Shown: positions 28,166 to 39,309 of the stretch, piece after piece
Layout: each line of letters opens with the position of its first letter
Position numbering within the stretch: the first letter of the stretch is position 1
Assembly (NCBI GenBank): GCA_020025675.1
Contig: JAHHRS010000004.1
Location: 1 to 64,000 of the forward strand
Direction: 5' to 3'
Length of the DNA stretch: 64,000 bases
From: Oscillospiraceae bacterium
Lineage (GTDB): Bacteria > Bacillota > Clostridia > Oscillospirales > Oscillospiraceae
Notes under the pieces: model-generated
Seen by the model: only the letters and a program-made list of their open reading frames with translations
What the model was told of the DNA's origin: nothing
The model's database searches: none
Translations under genes and position numbers: made by a program

Positions 28166-28205
28166 ATTCGGCGTGTTTAATCCAAATGAATTAAACACGC
28201 CGAAT
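28166..28205 (+). terminator. Terminator of the XRE regulator
   Basis: A 16-bp perfect stem (ATTCGGCGTGTTTAAT with its complement at 28190-28205) and an 8-base loop are followed by ATTTTTAT. Confidence 0.9.
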
Positions 28206-28405
28206 ATTTTTATCTAACGGTCTTTCCCACGGTAAGTCAACATAGCACAGCTTAAAACACAGCGCAGGCAGTTATACTGTCTGCTTTATCATAGACAGCG
28301 CTGGAATATTTTATACTAAGTTTGTGGAGGAACCGGTGGCTTGGCATTTCCCTTGCATCTCTGCCCTTAGCAACGCCAAGATATAACGCCGTCTATATAC
28401 ATAAA

Positions 28406-29740
28406 TTACCGTTTATTGGAAGGCAGCCAAATACGCTGTTCTTCCGCTTTTTTTATAAGCTCATCTCGGAAATCAGGGTGTGCAATAGAAATAAGTTTTT
28501 CTGCTCTCTCCCATGAGCTCATACCTGCAAGGTTTACGCATCCGAACTCAGTCACAATATAATAACTCTGGCTTCTGGGCGTTGTAATTATATCACCGTT
28601 AAACTGAGGCAGAATTCTTGAATGGAGCTGCCCTTTTTTATCTTTAAACGTGGAGCTCATACAAAGGAAGGATTTTCCGCCCTTTGACATTGTAGCTCCG
28701 GTTACAAAGTCAAGCTGTCCACCTGTTCCGCTTATCTGCCTTAAACCTGAACTTTCGGAAGAAACCTGACCATATAAATCCACATTCAGGCAGCCGTTAA
28801 TAGATATAAGATTATCATTTTGAGCAATAACATATGGGTCATTAACATAGCTCATGGGATAGGCTGCAAGAGACGGGTTATCGTCAACCCAGTCATAAAA
28901 CTCCCTTGTACCGACAGCAAGGCCAAGAATTCCCTTGCCATTATGGAAATTTTTCTTGCGGTTTGTCAGCTTTCCGGCTTTGGCAATGGACATAAAACCA
29001 TCAGAGCAAAGTTCCGTGTGCATACCCAAATCCTTTAAATCAGAATCTGCGATCAAAGCACCTAAGGCATTAGGAGTTCCTCCTATACCCAGCTGTATGG
29101 TAGTGCCGTCTGATATGTGAGGAAGTATAAATTCTGCTATTTTAATGTCCTCTTGAGTAGGCGGCAGCATAGGCGGCGAAAAGGGCTCAGTATATCCAGC
29201 TTCAACAATATAATCGGCCTCAGAAATGTGGACAAGTTCTCCTTCTCCGCCTCTTACCCTTGGTAACGCCTCGTTTACTTCCAGAATTACCCTATCCGCT
29301 TTTTCTATAATTGCGCGTGAAACCCCGGTTGCACCTGACAGATTAAAATAGCCATGTTTATCCATAGGTGTTACGCTTATCATTGCAACATTAACAGTGA
29401 CAAAATTTTTGTAATACCATGGAATGTTTCTGAACACCATAGGAGTAAAGAAGGCTCTGCCCTGATCGCACATTTTTCTCTCATAACCGGAACAGTGCCA
29501 TGTATTATATACAAAATGCTCCATTGTTGGATCGCATTCTATAACTTGAATAGGCCCCATTGTCAGATTTCCCCTCACCTTGACATTGTGAAGCTCATCT
29601 CTTCTCTTTGCAAGAGCCTGATCAAGCTTTTTGGGAAAGGCTACATTAGATGAATAGTCAACCCAATCACCATCTTTTACTATTTTAACCGCTTCATCGG
29701 CAGAGCGGAGTTTGGTTCTATATTCAGAATAAAAATCCAC
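28406..29740 (-). CDS. Acyl-CoA:acetate/4-hydroxybutyrate CoA-transferase family protein
   Basis: 444 residues from GTG at 29740 (MDFYSEYRTKLRSADEAV when read with initiator Met). GGGGTGA lies 5-6 bases upstream, and the N-terminus then matches the family start. It belongs to the acetyl-CoA hydrolase/transferase family, with LGIGGTPNALGALI and the likely catalytic Glu in LCSDGFMSI context (HTELCSDG). Relatives transfer CoA between butyryl-CoA, 4-hydroxybutyrate, propionate or succinate and acetate. Butyryl-CoA:acetate transferase would fit a butyrate producer, but the substrate cannot be fixed by eye. Monocistronic, on the strand of cstA. Confidence 0.88.
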   Translation of the reverse strand: MDFYSEYRTKLRSADEAVKIVKDGDWVDYSSNVAFPKKLDQALAKRRDELHNVKVRGNLTMGPIQVIECDPTMEHFVYNTWHCSGYERKMCDQGRAFFTPMVFRNIPWYYKNFVTVNVAMISVTPMDKHGYFNLSGATGVSRAIIEKADRVILEVNEALPRVRGGEGELVHISEADYIVEAGYTEPFSPPMLPPTQEDIKIAEFILPHISDGTTIQLGIGGTPNALGALIADSDLKDLGMHTELCSDGFMSIAKAGKLTNRKKNFHNGKGILGLAVGTREFYDWVDDNPSLAAYPMSYVNDPYVIAQNDNLISINGCLNVDLYGQVSSESSGLRQISGTGGQLDFVTGATMSKGGKSFLCMSSTFKDKKGQLHSRILPQFNGDIITTPRSQSYYIVTEFGCVNLAGMSSWERAEKLISIAHPDFRDELIKKAEEQRIWLPSNKR

Positions 29741-29890
29741 AAAATCACCCCGTAAAATTATAACACAGATACTGTTAAAATAAAAGTGTAAACGCACAAA
29801 GCTTTACGCAAAAAAGCATATAAAAATGAGGCGCGTTATAAACGCGCCCCAAAATAAGTACTTTTAAGTTTTAATAAAACTCAGGCTAAA

Positions 29891-31633
29891 TTATGCCTTT
29901 GCCTCTTCCTTTTTGCCACTGGAAAGAACTTTAACACCCTCGACAACAAGGATAGCAGCAAGAACGATAAGGCCAACAGACCAAATCATCTGGAACCAGT
30001 CGCCCCATACAGCGGTACCAGCAGCAACGGCCTTAATCTTACCGATTATGGTCATTACAAGAGAAGTGCCGGTAGCAACGAGCATGAAGGTCATGGGAAC
30101 GTAGAACATCTTATTGTCCTTACCGATGTTAGCAAGCCATGCAGCAACAGCAAGCATTGCTATACCTGCAAGCAGCTGGTTTGCAGCACCGAACACGCCC
30201 CAAATCTGGTCAAGGCCAAGGAAGCCCATGCCGCAGCCGATAACTACCATGATAAGGGTAGATACAAAAGGCTTAGCCAAGAATCCGCGAACGCCCTTGA
30301 TTTCCTCAGCCTTCTCGCCTTCCTTGACGAACAGCTCGGCAAACATGTAACGTGCAAGACGAGTACCGGAGTCAAGAGAGGTCAGAGCAAAGACAGAGAC
30401 TGCAAGAGTCAGCAGAGTGTAAACAGTGTCGTATACAGGGTTGGAAGCATCTGCAACACCACCGAACATGGTAGCAACAGCAGTAGCAATACCACCGGCG
30501 AAGATGGTAGGAGGTGCGGAGAGTTTGAATACATCACCGCCGCCTGCGTCAACCTTGTTGAATACGATACCGACAGCAATCAGGGAGATGATAGCCAGAG
30601 CGGATTCAACTATCATTGCGCCGTAGCCGATAACCTTAGCATCCTTCTCAGAATCAAGCTGCTTGGAAGTAGTACCGGAACCGATCAGAGAGTGGAAACC
30701 GGAAACTGCGCCGCATGCAACTGTGATAAACAGAGTGGGGAAGAGGAACTGGCCGGCGGAAGGATTGAAGGAAGTAAATGCAGGAAGAACAACAGTCATG
30801 TTGGATCCGACGATACCTACAACAGCAATGATCATCATACCGTAAAGCAGGAAGGAGCTGAGGTAGTCACGGGGCTGCAGCAGCATCCAAACAGGAAGCA
30901 GAGAAGCAACCATAACGTATACAGCAATGAAGCCAACCCAGAATGTACGGCCGAGGTTGACACCAACGTTCAGACCGATAGCTACGATAGCAATAATGCC
31001 TATGATACCAACAATGGTAGCAGGGCCGATCTTTGCATTCTTTCTGTAAACGAAGAAACCAAAGATGAAAGCAATAACAATAAACAGCAGAGAAGTTGTT
31101 GCTGTAGATGCATGCTCGGAAACGTTAGCACGTCCAACAGAGATGATGGGGCCTTCGGACATGAAGGTACCGGCAACAACTGCGGTGAAGGAAGCGATAA
31201 CCAGAATCAGAACGAGCAATGCAAAGACTGTAAACAGTCTCTGAGCACGAATGCCCATGTTAGCCTTGATAACTTCACCAATGGAACCACCATTGTGGCG
31301 AATAGAGGCAAACAGAGCACCAAAGTCATGAACAGCACCAAAGAAAATACCGCCGATGACAACCCAAAGGAAAACAGGAACCCAACCGAAAACTGAAGCC
31401 AGGATAGGTCCGTTAATAGGGCCAGCACCTGCGATGGAAGAGAAATGGTGACCCATCAGAACGGCGGGGTTAGCAGGAACAAAGTCCTTTCCGTCATAAC
31501 TGGTGTGTGCCGGTGTCTCACGGGTGGGATCTACACCCCACTGCTTTGCAAGCCAGCTGCCGTAAAATACATAGCCGATGGCAAGCAGAGCCAATGCGAT
31601 TACAAGAATAAGAATTGCGCTCACACTTTTCAC
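29891..31633 (-). CDS. cstA: CstA-type carbon starvation protein, pyruvate/peptide transporter
   Basis: 580 residues with about 16 membrane segments. The N-terminal YVFYGSWLAKQWGVDP and the family phrases HHFSSIAGAGPINGP and FLWVVIGGIFFGAVHDF are clear. At 580 residues it is the short CstA form (the E. coli protein has about 700). Members take up peptides or pyruvate under carbon limitation. A 174-residue gene of unknown function lies 37 bp upstream on the same strand. Confidence 0.95.
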   Translation of the reverse strand: MKSVSAILILVIALALLAIGYVFYGSWLAKQWGVDPTRETPAHTSYDGKDFVPANPAVLMGHHFSSIAGAGPINGPILASVFGWVPVFLWVVIGGIFFGAVHDFGALFASIRHNGGSIGEVIKANMGIRAQRLFTVFALLVLILVIASFTAVVAGTFMSEGPIISVGRANVSEHASTATTSLLFIVIAFIFGFFVYRKNAKIGPATIVGIIGIIAIVAIGLNVGVNLGRTFWVGFIAVYVMVASLLPVWMLLQPRDYLSSFLLYGMMIIAVVGIVGSNMTVVLPAFTSFNPSAGQFLFPTLFITVACGAVSGFHSLIGSGTTSKQLDSEKDAKVIGYGAMIVESALAIISLIAVGIVFNKVDAGGGDVFKLSAPPTIFAGGIATAVATMFGGVADASNPVYDTVYTLLTLAVSVFALTSLDSGTRLARYMFAELFVKEGEKAEEIKGVRGFLAKPFVSTLIMVVIGCGMGFLGLDQIWGVFGAANQLLAGIAMLAVAAWLANIGKDNKMFYVPMTFMLVATGTSLVMTIIGKIKAVAAGTAVWGDWFQMIWSVGLIVLAAILVVEGVKVLSSGKKEEAKA

Positions 31634-31670
31634 TCCTTAAATAAAAAATGTTGTAATATTAGCATTTGCG

Positions 31671-32195
31671 TCAGGTCTTCTCCTCCCTGACGGCAAATAG
31701 CTTCTTAAAGAAAGATGCCAGACCGTGTCCGGCGCGATTAGTGAAGATTTCCTGAGTATCCAGAGCGACAGCGCCGGAGAGAAGGTTTGTAAATCCATGG
31801 AAGGAGAACTTATAGCTTTTCGTAAACTCTCTCTTCATCATGGGCTTAACTTCTTTTTCATCCAGTCTGTCGGCAATAAAAATTACCTTCACATTTGTAT
31901 ACTGGTGCTCCTTATGGGGCTTCACTCTCGGAAGACCGTCATTCAGGGCAAAATCAGTGCATTTTTCTACGAGTTCTTTTGTGAACTCAGGTGCTGAAAA
32001 TATGTAGGCGTATTCGTTTGTCTCATTTCCCCAGATTACGTTTTTCTTATCCAGCCAGTATTTTTCAGATCTTGAAAAATAATCGGCTCTGAAAACAAGA
32101 GGAATATCGCAGGGCGCTTCCATATCAACAATATTGTAGTATGCGCAGTATGATTCCCTAAGTATTTCAAGGAATTTTTGCCGCTCAATTGCCAT
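31671..32195 (-). CDS. Uncharacterised protein in the cstA operon
   Basis: 174 residues, soluble, without signal peptide. Conserved-looking blocks are FRADYFSRSEKYWLDKKNVIW, ETNEYAYIFSAPEF, GLPRVKPHKEHQYTNVKVIF and FTNRAGHGLASFF. From memory, proteins with this pattern sit beside cstA in many Clostridia, which suggests a linked role, but none is established. GGAGG precedes the ATG, and only 37 bp separate it from cstA. Confidence 0.75.
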   Translation of the reverse strand: MAIERQKFLEILRESYCAYYNIVDMEAPCDIPLVFRADYFSRSEKYWLDKKNVIWGNETNEYAYIFSAPEFTKELVEKCTDFALNDGLPRVKPHKEHQYTNVKVIFIADRLDEKEVKPMMKREFTKSYKFSFHGFTNLLSGAVALDTQEIFTNRAGHGLASFFKKLFAVREEKT

Positions 32196-32494
32196 TGACT
32201 ATGCCTCCCGGAAAAATGAACAAATTATGACCACTGTTAATATAACACTAAATCTTCAAAATTACAATAGCTTTTTAGAACATTTTTTGTTTACATAGCA
32301 CAGACATGCTTTAATAAACGAAATTTATAATAATATTTGTATCTCTGTCATTTACACTTTTAATTCCATGTCTTTTTTTGAACTTTTTTAACAGTTTGAA
32401 AAGATTGTTATATTTCGTTTACAAGTCCGTTTTTTTGTTGTATCATTGTAACGTTTGTTTTTAATAAATATTACGCAGATGGAGTAGATTAAGT
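32196..32494. other. Divergent AT-rich intergenic region
   Basis: 299 bp between the cstA operon (-) and the RNA methyltransferase (+). It must hold both promoters. Several TTTACA/TATAAT-like elements are present (for example near 32289 and 32325), but none forms a convincing pair. No open frame or RNA structure is obvious. Confidence 0.5.
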
Positions 32495-33613
32495 ATGGAT
32501 TTTAAACTTTGTGTTCCATGCCTTCTTGGGCTTGAGGGGCCTATTTCCGACGAGCTCAGGAGGCTTGGTTTAAATAATGTTGAAGCTGAGAACGGCCGTG
32601 TATATTTTACCGGCGGTTTTGAGGATATTGCCAAAGCAAATGTTTGCCTTCGTATAGGTGAACGAGTTCTCATTGAGGTTGGTAAATTTCAGGCACTCAG
32701 CTTTGAGGAGCTTTTTCAGGGGACCAAAGCTCTCCCCTGGGAAATGTTTATTCCCAGAGACGGTGCTTTTCCTGTCAAAGGTCATTCATTAAATTCAAAG
32801 CTTTTCTCAGTTTCCGACTGTCAAAGCATTATAAAAAAGGCTGTGGTGGAGCGTCTCAAGAGCAGATACCACATTCAATGGTTTCAGGAGACCGGTTCAC
32901 TGTATCAAATTCAGTTTTCTATAATGAAGGATCAGGTATCCCTGTGCATCGACACCACAGGACCCGGTCTTCACAAGAGAGGATACCGTCCCGCGCACAA
33001 TGCGGCACCGTTAAAGGAAACTCTGGCCGCAGCTATGGTAACCCTTTCCCGATACAAAGGTAAAGGTGATTTCTGTGACCCATTCTGCGGCAGCGGTACT
33101 ATTCCGATAGAAGCAGCTCTGATTGCTAAAAACAGGGCCCCCGGTCTATACCGCAGTTATACCGCTATGGACTGGAAAAACTTTGACCGCAAAGTATGGG
33201 ACAAAGTCAAGGCTGAGGCGGTGAGCCGTGAATTTAACGGTGATTACAGTATTGTAGGCTCAGACATTGACCCTAATGCCATATCTATCGCCCGTGAGAA
33301 TGCGGAGAGGGCCGGAGTTTCTGATATAGTAAGATTTGAAGTTGCAGACGCCATGAAATTTAACAGAGAAACCCAGCGCGGCGTAATTGTCACCAATCCT
33401 CCTTACGGTGAAAGAATCATGGAAAAGCAGGAAGCGGAAGCTCTTTACCGCGGTTTCGGAAAGATATACTTAGGTCTTCAGAACTGGCAGCTCTACCTGC
33501 TTTCTTCTCACACTGAGTTTGAGCGGAGTTTCGGTAAGCAGGCAGATAAGAAACGTAAGCTGTATAACGGTATGATAAAATGCGACTTGTTTATGTATTT
33601 TAACAGGAAGTGA
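32495..33613 (+). CDS. THUMP-domain class I RNA methyltransferase (RlmL/YpsC type)
   Basis: 372 residues. An N-terminal ferredoxin-like/THUMP region (about 1-155) precedes a Rossmann methyltransferase with FCDPFCGSGTIPIEAALIA (SAM binding), VGSDIDPNAISIAREN and the catalytic NPPY in IVTNPPYGERI. That signature modifies N2 of guanine in RNA. The length fits the YpsC/RlmL N-terminal-type enzymes lacking the RlmK half. It is followed 24 bp later by a lipid kinase gene on the same strand. Confidence 0.9.
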   Translation: MDFKLCVPCLLGLEGPISDELRRLGLNNVEAENGRVYFTGGFEDIAKANVCLRIGERVLIEVGKFQALSFEELFQGTKALPWEMFIPRDGAFPVKGHSLNSKLFSVSDCQSIIKKAVVERLKSRYHIQWFQETGSLYQIQFSIMKDQVSLCIDTTGPGLHKRGYRPAHNAAPLKETLAAAMVTLSRYKGKGDFCDPFCGSGTIPIEAALIAKNRAPGLYRSYTAMDWKNFDRKVWDKVKAEAVSREFNGDYSIVGSDIDPNAISIARENAERAGVSDIVRFEVADAMKFNRETQRGVIVTNPPYGERIMEKQEAEALYRGFGKIYLGLQNWQLYLLSSHTEFERSFGKQADKKRKLYNGMIKCDLFMYFNRK

Positions 33614-33637
33614 AGAGAGAGGTTCGGAGGAAAATAT

Positions 33638-34588
33638 ATGAAACACCTGTTTATAGTAAATCCCATAGCAGGCGGTAAAGACCGTTCAGCGGAAATAAGG
33701 GAAAAAGTGGAAAGTGTTTTTAAAAGGCACGGCGGTGAATATGAAATATACATTACCAAAGCTCCCATGGATGCCACTGAAAAAATAAAGCAGGAGGCTG
33801 CCTCCGGTATGCCCCTTCGTGTGTATGCCTGCGGAGGTGACGGAACCTTCGGTGAGTGCGCCTGCGGTGCAGCTTTAAAGGACAATGTAGCTGTTTGTCC
33901 GTTTCCCGTAGGCACAGGTAATGATTTTTGCCGTATGTTCGGTGAAGAGCAGCATTTATACAGAGATTTGGATGCGCTGGTGGATGGTTGGGAAACCCCT
34001 ATTGACCTTATAAGCTGCAACGGACGGTACAGCACTAATATATGCTCTGTTGGCATTGACGCAAGAATAGGTACCAATGTTCATAAATACGCAAAAATAC
34101 CATTTTTCGGCGGTGCTGCCGGTTATGTACTCTCTTCTATTGTGGAAATGTTTAAGGGAATTGCTGAAAACATGAAAGTCAGATCCAAAGGCTTTGAAGC
34201 GGAGGGTAAGCACACCCTTATATGTGCCTGCAACGGCAGCTATTACGGCGGTGGGTTTCACCCCTGTCCCTCAGCAAGGCCTGATGACGGAATTATGGAC
34301 GTATTGGTAATAAGAAAGGTAAGCCTGCTTACCTTTGCCGCTCTAATAAAGAAGTTTGCCGCCGGTGAAGCTGATGAATTGAAACAATATGTTACTCATA
34401 TTCGTACTGACGAGCTGGAAATTGAGTTTGATAAAGAAAGCATTGTAAGCTTTGACGGAGAACTTATGATGTCAAAAGTGGCTCATATGCAGCTTGTGCA
34501 CAACGCTATGAATTTGATTGTCCCTCGGGGTATGCATTTTTTTGACGAGGTTAAACACGAAGAATTAGGTGCAGCCGCTGTAGTTTAA
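33638..34588 (+). CDS. YegS/DgkB-family lipid kinase
   Basis: 316 residues. The diacylglycerol-kinase catalytic domain shows FIVNPIAGGKDRS, the ATP-binding GGDGTFGE and PFPVGTGNDFCR, with a C-terminal beta domain (VSFDGELMMSKV). Family members phosphorylate diacylglycerol to phosphatidate or related lipids at the membrane face. GGAGG precedes the ATG. It probably forms an operon with the upstream methyltransferase. Confidence 0.92.
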   Translation: MKHLFIVNPIAGGKDRSAEIREKVESVFKRHGGEYEIYITKAPMDATEKIKQEAASGMPLRVYACGGDGTFGECACGAALKDNVAVCPFPVGTGNDFCRMFGEEQHLYRDLDALVDGWETPIDLISCNGRYSTNICSVGIDARIGTNVHKYAKIPFFGGAAGYVLSSIVEMFKGIAENMKVRSKGFEAEGKHTLICACNGSYYGGGFHPCPSARPDDGIMDVLVIRKVSLLTFAALIKKFAAGEADELKQYVTHIRTDELEIEFDKESIVSFDGELMMSKVAHMQLVHNAMNLIVPRGMHFFDEVKHEELGAAAVV

Positions 34589-34662
34589 GCCATTTTTCCT
34601 CCCTCGTTTAACTTTGTAACAAAAAATTAATAAATTTTCCCCCGTTTTTTTATTTAGGGGGC

Positions 34663-34690
34663 TTGAAATTTAAAAATAATGTGGTATTAT
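34663..34690 (+). promoter_or_regulatory. groESL promoter
   Basis: TTGAAA, 16 bases, TATTAT. The expected transcription start (near 34697) falls at the edge of the CIRCE element, as usual for HrcA-controlled operons. Confidence 0.75.
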
Positions 34691-34694
34691 TAGC

Positions 34695-34729
34695 ACCGTT
34701 AGCACTCATAGTTGTAGAGTGCTAACGGT
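34695..34729 (+). promoter_or_regulatory. CIRCE element (HrcA operator)
   Basis: TTAGCACTC (34699-34707), nine bases and GAGTGCTAA (34717-34725) match the CIRCE consensus perfectly. The dyad extends four more bases on each side (ACCG/CGGT). HrcA represses groESL through this site. Confidence 0.98.
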
Positions 34730-34767
34730 GTTGATTTTTGTAAACAAATTTAGGAGGCATATATATT

Positions 34768-36695
<1,928 letters not shown>

Positions 36696-36705
36696 TAAAA
36701 CACTT

Positions 36706-36737
36706 AAAAACAGGCGCTCGACAGAGTGCCTGTTTTT
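36706..36737 (+). terminator. Terminator of groESL
   Basis: The stem AAAAACAGGC/GCCTGTTTTT is extended inward by GCTC/GAGT, with a 4-base loop and a long T run. Confidence 0.92.
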
Positions 36738-36814
36738 TTGCATTTTTACAGATTTAAAATCTGATTATCTTTTAATTTTTTCTCTGAAATCTTTTAATTT
36801 GTCCGATTTCATAT

Positions 36815-36820
36815 TATAAT
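36815..36820 (+). promoter_or_regulatory. -10 box of the Nudix gene, very close to its start codon
   Basis: A perfect TATAAT ends 7 bp before the GTG at 36828 and 10 bp before the ATG at 36831. A poor -35 (TTTTAA) lies 17 bp further upstream. The transcript would have almost no leader. Confidence 0.5.
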
Positions 36821-36827
36821 ATCAGCG

Positions 36828-37310
36828 GTGATGGATATGAAAAACACAAGTCTATGCTATATCGAAAAAAACGGACAATATTTAATGCTCCACAGAACAA
36901 AAAAGAAAGCAGACGAAAACGCCGGAAAATGGATAGGCGTAGGGGGCAAATTTGAGGAAGGTGAAAGCCCCGAAGAGTGCATGCTCAGAGAGGTTTACGA
37001 AGAAACAGGGCTAAAGCTTAACTCTTGGCGCTTTCGCGGAATAGTCACTTTTTCCTATTCAACATGGGAAACGGAATATATGCACCTTTTCACAGCCGAC
37101 AGCTTTTCCGGGGAAATGCGGGACTGTGACGAGGGTGAACTAAAATGGATAAATAAAAGCGAAGTTTTAAATCTGCCTATCTGGGAGGGTGACAGAGTTT
37201 TCCTAAAGCTTCTGGAAACAAACCGTCCGTTCTTTTCCTTAAAGCTTCGCTACGATGATAACGGAAATCTCAAAAAGGTTATATTGGACGGAAACAACTT
37301 TGAATTTTAA
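36828..37310 (+). CDS. Nudix hydrolase, MutT/8-oxo-dGTP diphosphatase-like
   Basis: Up to 160 residues. A full Nudix box (GGKFEEGESPEECMLREVYEETGL, read as G-x5-E-x7-REV-x-EE-x-G-L) lies at about 38-60. The C-terminal part (LKWINKSEVLNLPIWEGDR) is typical of YjhB/MutT-like enzymes that remove oxidised nucleotides. The start is ambiguous: GTG 36828, ATG 36831 or ATG 36837, none with a clear Shine-Dalgarno. Confidence 0.9.
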   Translation: MMDMKNTSLCYIEKNGQYLMLHRTKKKADENAGKWIGVGGKFEEGESPEECMLREVYEETGLKLNSWRFRGIVTFSYSTWETEYMHLFTADSFSGEMRDCDEGELKWINKSEVLNLPIWEGDRVFLKLLETNRPFFSLKLRYDDNGNLKKVILDGNNFEF

Positions 37311-37311
37311 G

Positions 37312-37344
37312 GAATACAGCCACGGAAAATCCGTGGCTGTATTC
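37312..37344. terminator. Bidirectional terminator
   Basis: A 15-bp perfect stem (GAATACAGCCACGGA and its complement) with a 3-base loop lies between the Nudix gene (+) and the Cys-repeat lipoprotein (-). Confidence 0.88.
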
Positions 37345-37348
37345 TTGT

Positions 37349-38230
37349 TTACCTAAGGTCTATGTAATAAGCATCAACACAAGGTATTGTAATATTTGCC
37401 CCTTGAACCGAGGTATATGATATTAGTCCATTACACAGTCCGTACACCATTACGTTATCATTTTCAAGCAGACGTTTTTCCCCCTCCTGTCGTACATAAT
37501 ACACATATATAACGTCATAATTTGATAACATTACCCTATAACTGCATATATTATCGCTTTCATCACAAACTTGAATAATTTCTCCGGAAAACTTTATTTT
37601 ATTGCCTTCATATTTGTCCGGCTCTCTTGCAATATCCTTATAAGAATAACTTTCGCACTCATCTTTGAACGCTTTTATTTTTTCTTCGCCCTCCAGTTCA
37701 TATGCTTCCGTTTCCAGTATTTCCCCGCATATTGTGCAGCATTTCTCTTTTTCTCCGGCTCCATCGTAGCTTGCATTCTTGGTTATTTTCCAATCGCTTT
37801 CCACATGCGGAACCTTTTCCGTTTCTTGCACTAATGTTTCCCCACAGCGAGTACACACGCCCTCCCGTTCTCCGGTCTCTGTGCAGCTGGCTATTTTAAT
37901 ATCTTTCCACTCACTTACCTCATGTTCAAGAGGAGTGCCCGAAGTTTTACCGCAAATCGAGCAGGTTTCAGCTTCTGTACAGGTTGGCTCTGCCCATTTG
38001 TGTCCAAGGGCTTCACCCTCTGTTTCTCCGCAGATTTTACAAGTTTTGGGAGTTTCACATGCAGCCTCAACCCACTCATGCTCTAAAGCCTCCCCTTCAG
38101 TCTCGCCGCACTTAGTACATGTTTTAGGCTCGGTGCAAGTTGCCTCAGTCCACTGGTGTTTACATACACATGCCGTTAAAGACAGTGCGAGTACAGCAGA
38201 AATAAACAATACCATAATCTTTTTCATCAT
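37349..38230 (-). CDS. Secreted lipoprotein with tandem CxxC repeats and C-terminal OB-like domain
   Basis: 293 residues. The lipoprotein signal ends in LSLTAC with Cys at 21. Residues about 24-180 hold five repeats of 25-38 residues. The first three share the pattern H-x-W-x-E-x2-C-x5-TC-x2-CG-x-T-x-G-x-x-LE; the later two are longer and diverged, the fifth with CCTICG. Each repeat resembles a small zinc-ribbon knuckle. The final 110 residues (YEGNKIKFSGEIIQVCDES, VYYVRQEGEKRLLENDNVMVYG) resemble an OB-type domain seen in other Firmicute lipoproteins. Function unknown; surface metal binding or a structural stalk are possibilities. Confidence 0.8.
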   Translation of the reverse strand: MMKKIMVLFISAVLALSLTACVCKHQWTEATCTEPKTCTKCGETEGEALEHEWVEAACETPKTCKICGETEGEALGHKWAEPTCTEAETCSICGKTSGTPLEHEVSEWKDIKIASCTETGEREGVCTRCGETLVQETEKVPHVESDWKITKNASYDGAGEKEKCCTICGEILETEAYELEGEEKIKAFKDECESYSYKDIAREPDKYEGNKIKFSGEIIQVCDESDNICSYRVMLSNYDVIYVYYVRQEGEKRLLENDNVMVYGLCNGLISYTSVQGANITIPCVDAYYIDLR

Positions 38231-38394
38231 TTCTAATTTCCCCTTTTAAATTTTGTTGCGAAAAGCATACATTTTGAGACTTTACTATTTGTTTCTTCCT
38301 ACTTCGTTTTTGCTGTATTTTGTAATTTTATTGTCGTCATAATAGAAGGCACTTGCAGTTGAATCTTTCAAATGATATAATTGTATATATTACA

Positions 38395-38428
38395 AAAAGC
38401 TGTCAAAATCTATACATTTTGACAGCTT

Positions 38429-38430
<2 letters not shown>
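38395..38430 (-). terminator. Hairpin at the end of the serine recombinase gene
   Basis: A 15-bp perfect stem (AAAAGCTGTCAAAAT and its complement) with a 6-base loop. It overlaps the stop codon by two bases, and TTTT lies at the distal end of the stem on the minus strand. Confidence 0.7.
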
Positions 38431-39031
<601 letters not shown>

Positions 39032-39048
39032 TTACCTCCGCATTTAGA

Positions 39049-39078
39049 AATAGGACGCGTTTCGCAACGCGTCCTATT
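39049..39078 (-). terminator. Hairpin after copA
   Basis: A 13-bp perfect stem (AATAGGACGCGTT/AACGCGTCCTATT) with loop TCGC, 25 bp after the copA stop and 20 bp before the recombinase start. It probably terminates the copper operon. Confidence 0.7.
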
Positions 39079-39102
39079 ATAGCAGATGTTTTTTCTGTTT
39101 TC

Positions 39103-39309
39103 TTATTCTATTTCGAGCACTTTGTAATCCTGGGCCTCAACAGCATTTTTGAGAACCTCGTCAGTAACGTTTTCAAATGTTACAACTGCTGTACCGGCAC
39201 TGTGGCTGACCTCTGCACTCTTTACACCCGCAATAGCCTCAAGTGCCTTCTTTACTCTGGCCTCACAGTGACCGCACATCATACCTTCAATTTTTATAGT
39301 CTTTACCAT
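39103..39309 (-). CDS. Possible internally initiated CopZ copper chaperone (in frame within copA)
   Basis: 68 residues from the in-frame ATG at 39309 ([19 protein letters not shown]), identical in length and layout to free CopZ proteins, with the metal site MxCxxC. A near-perfect Shine-Dalgarno AAGGAGG (39318-39324) lies 8 bases before the ATG, although it sits inside the copA reading frame. The sequence therefore allows both a CopA-CopZ fusion and a free chaperone from the same frame. That free CopZ is made is an inference. Confidence 0.55.
   Translation of the reverse strand: MVKTIKIEGMMCGHCEARVKKALEAIAGVKSAEVSHSAGTAVVTFENVTDEVLKNAVEAQDYKVLEIE

Noticed and set aside
30692-31396. 234-residue open frame antisense to cstA, rich in Asn and Glu
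   Set aside because: Composition mirrors the membrane-protein codons of cstA; no ribosome binding site.
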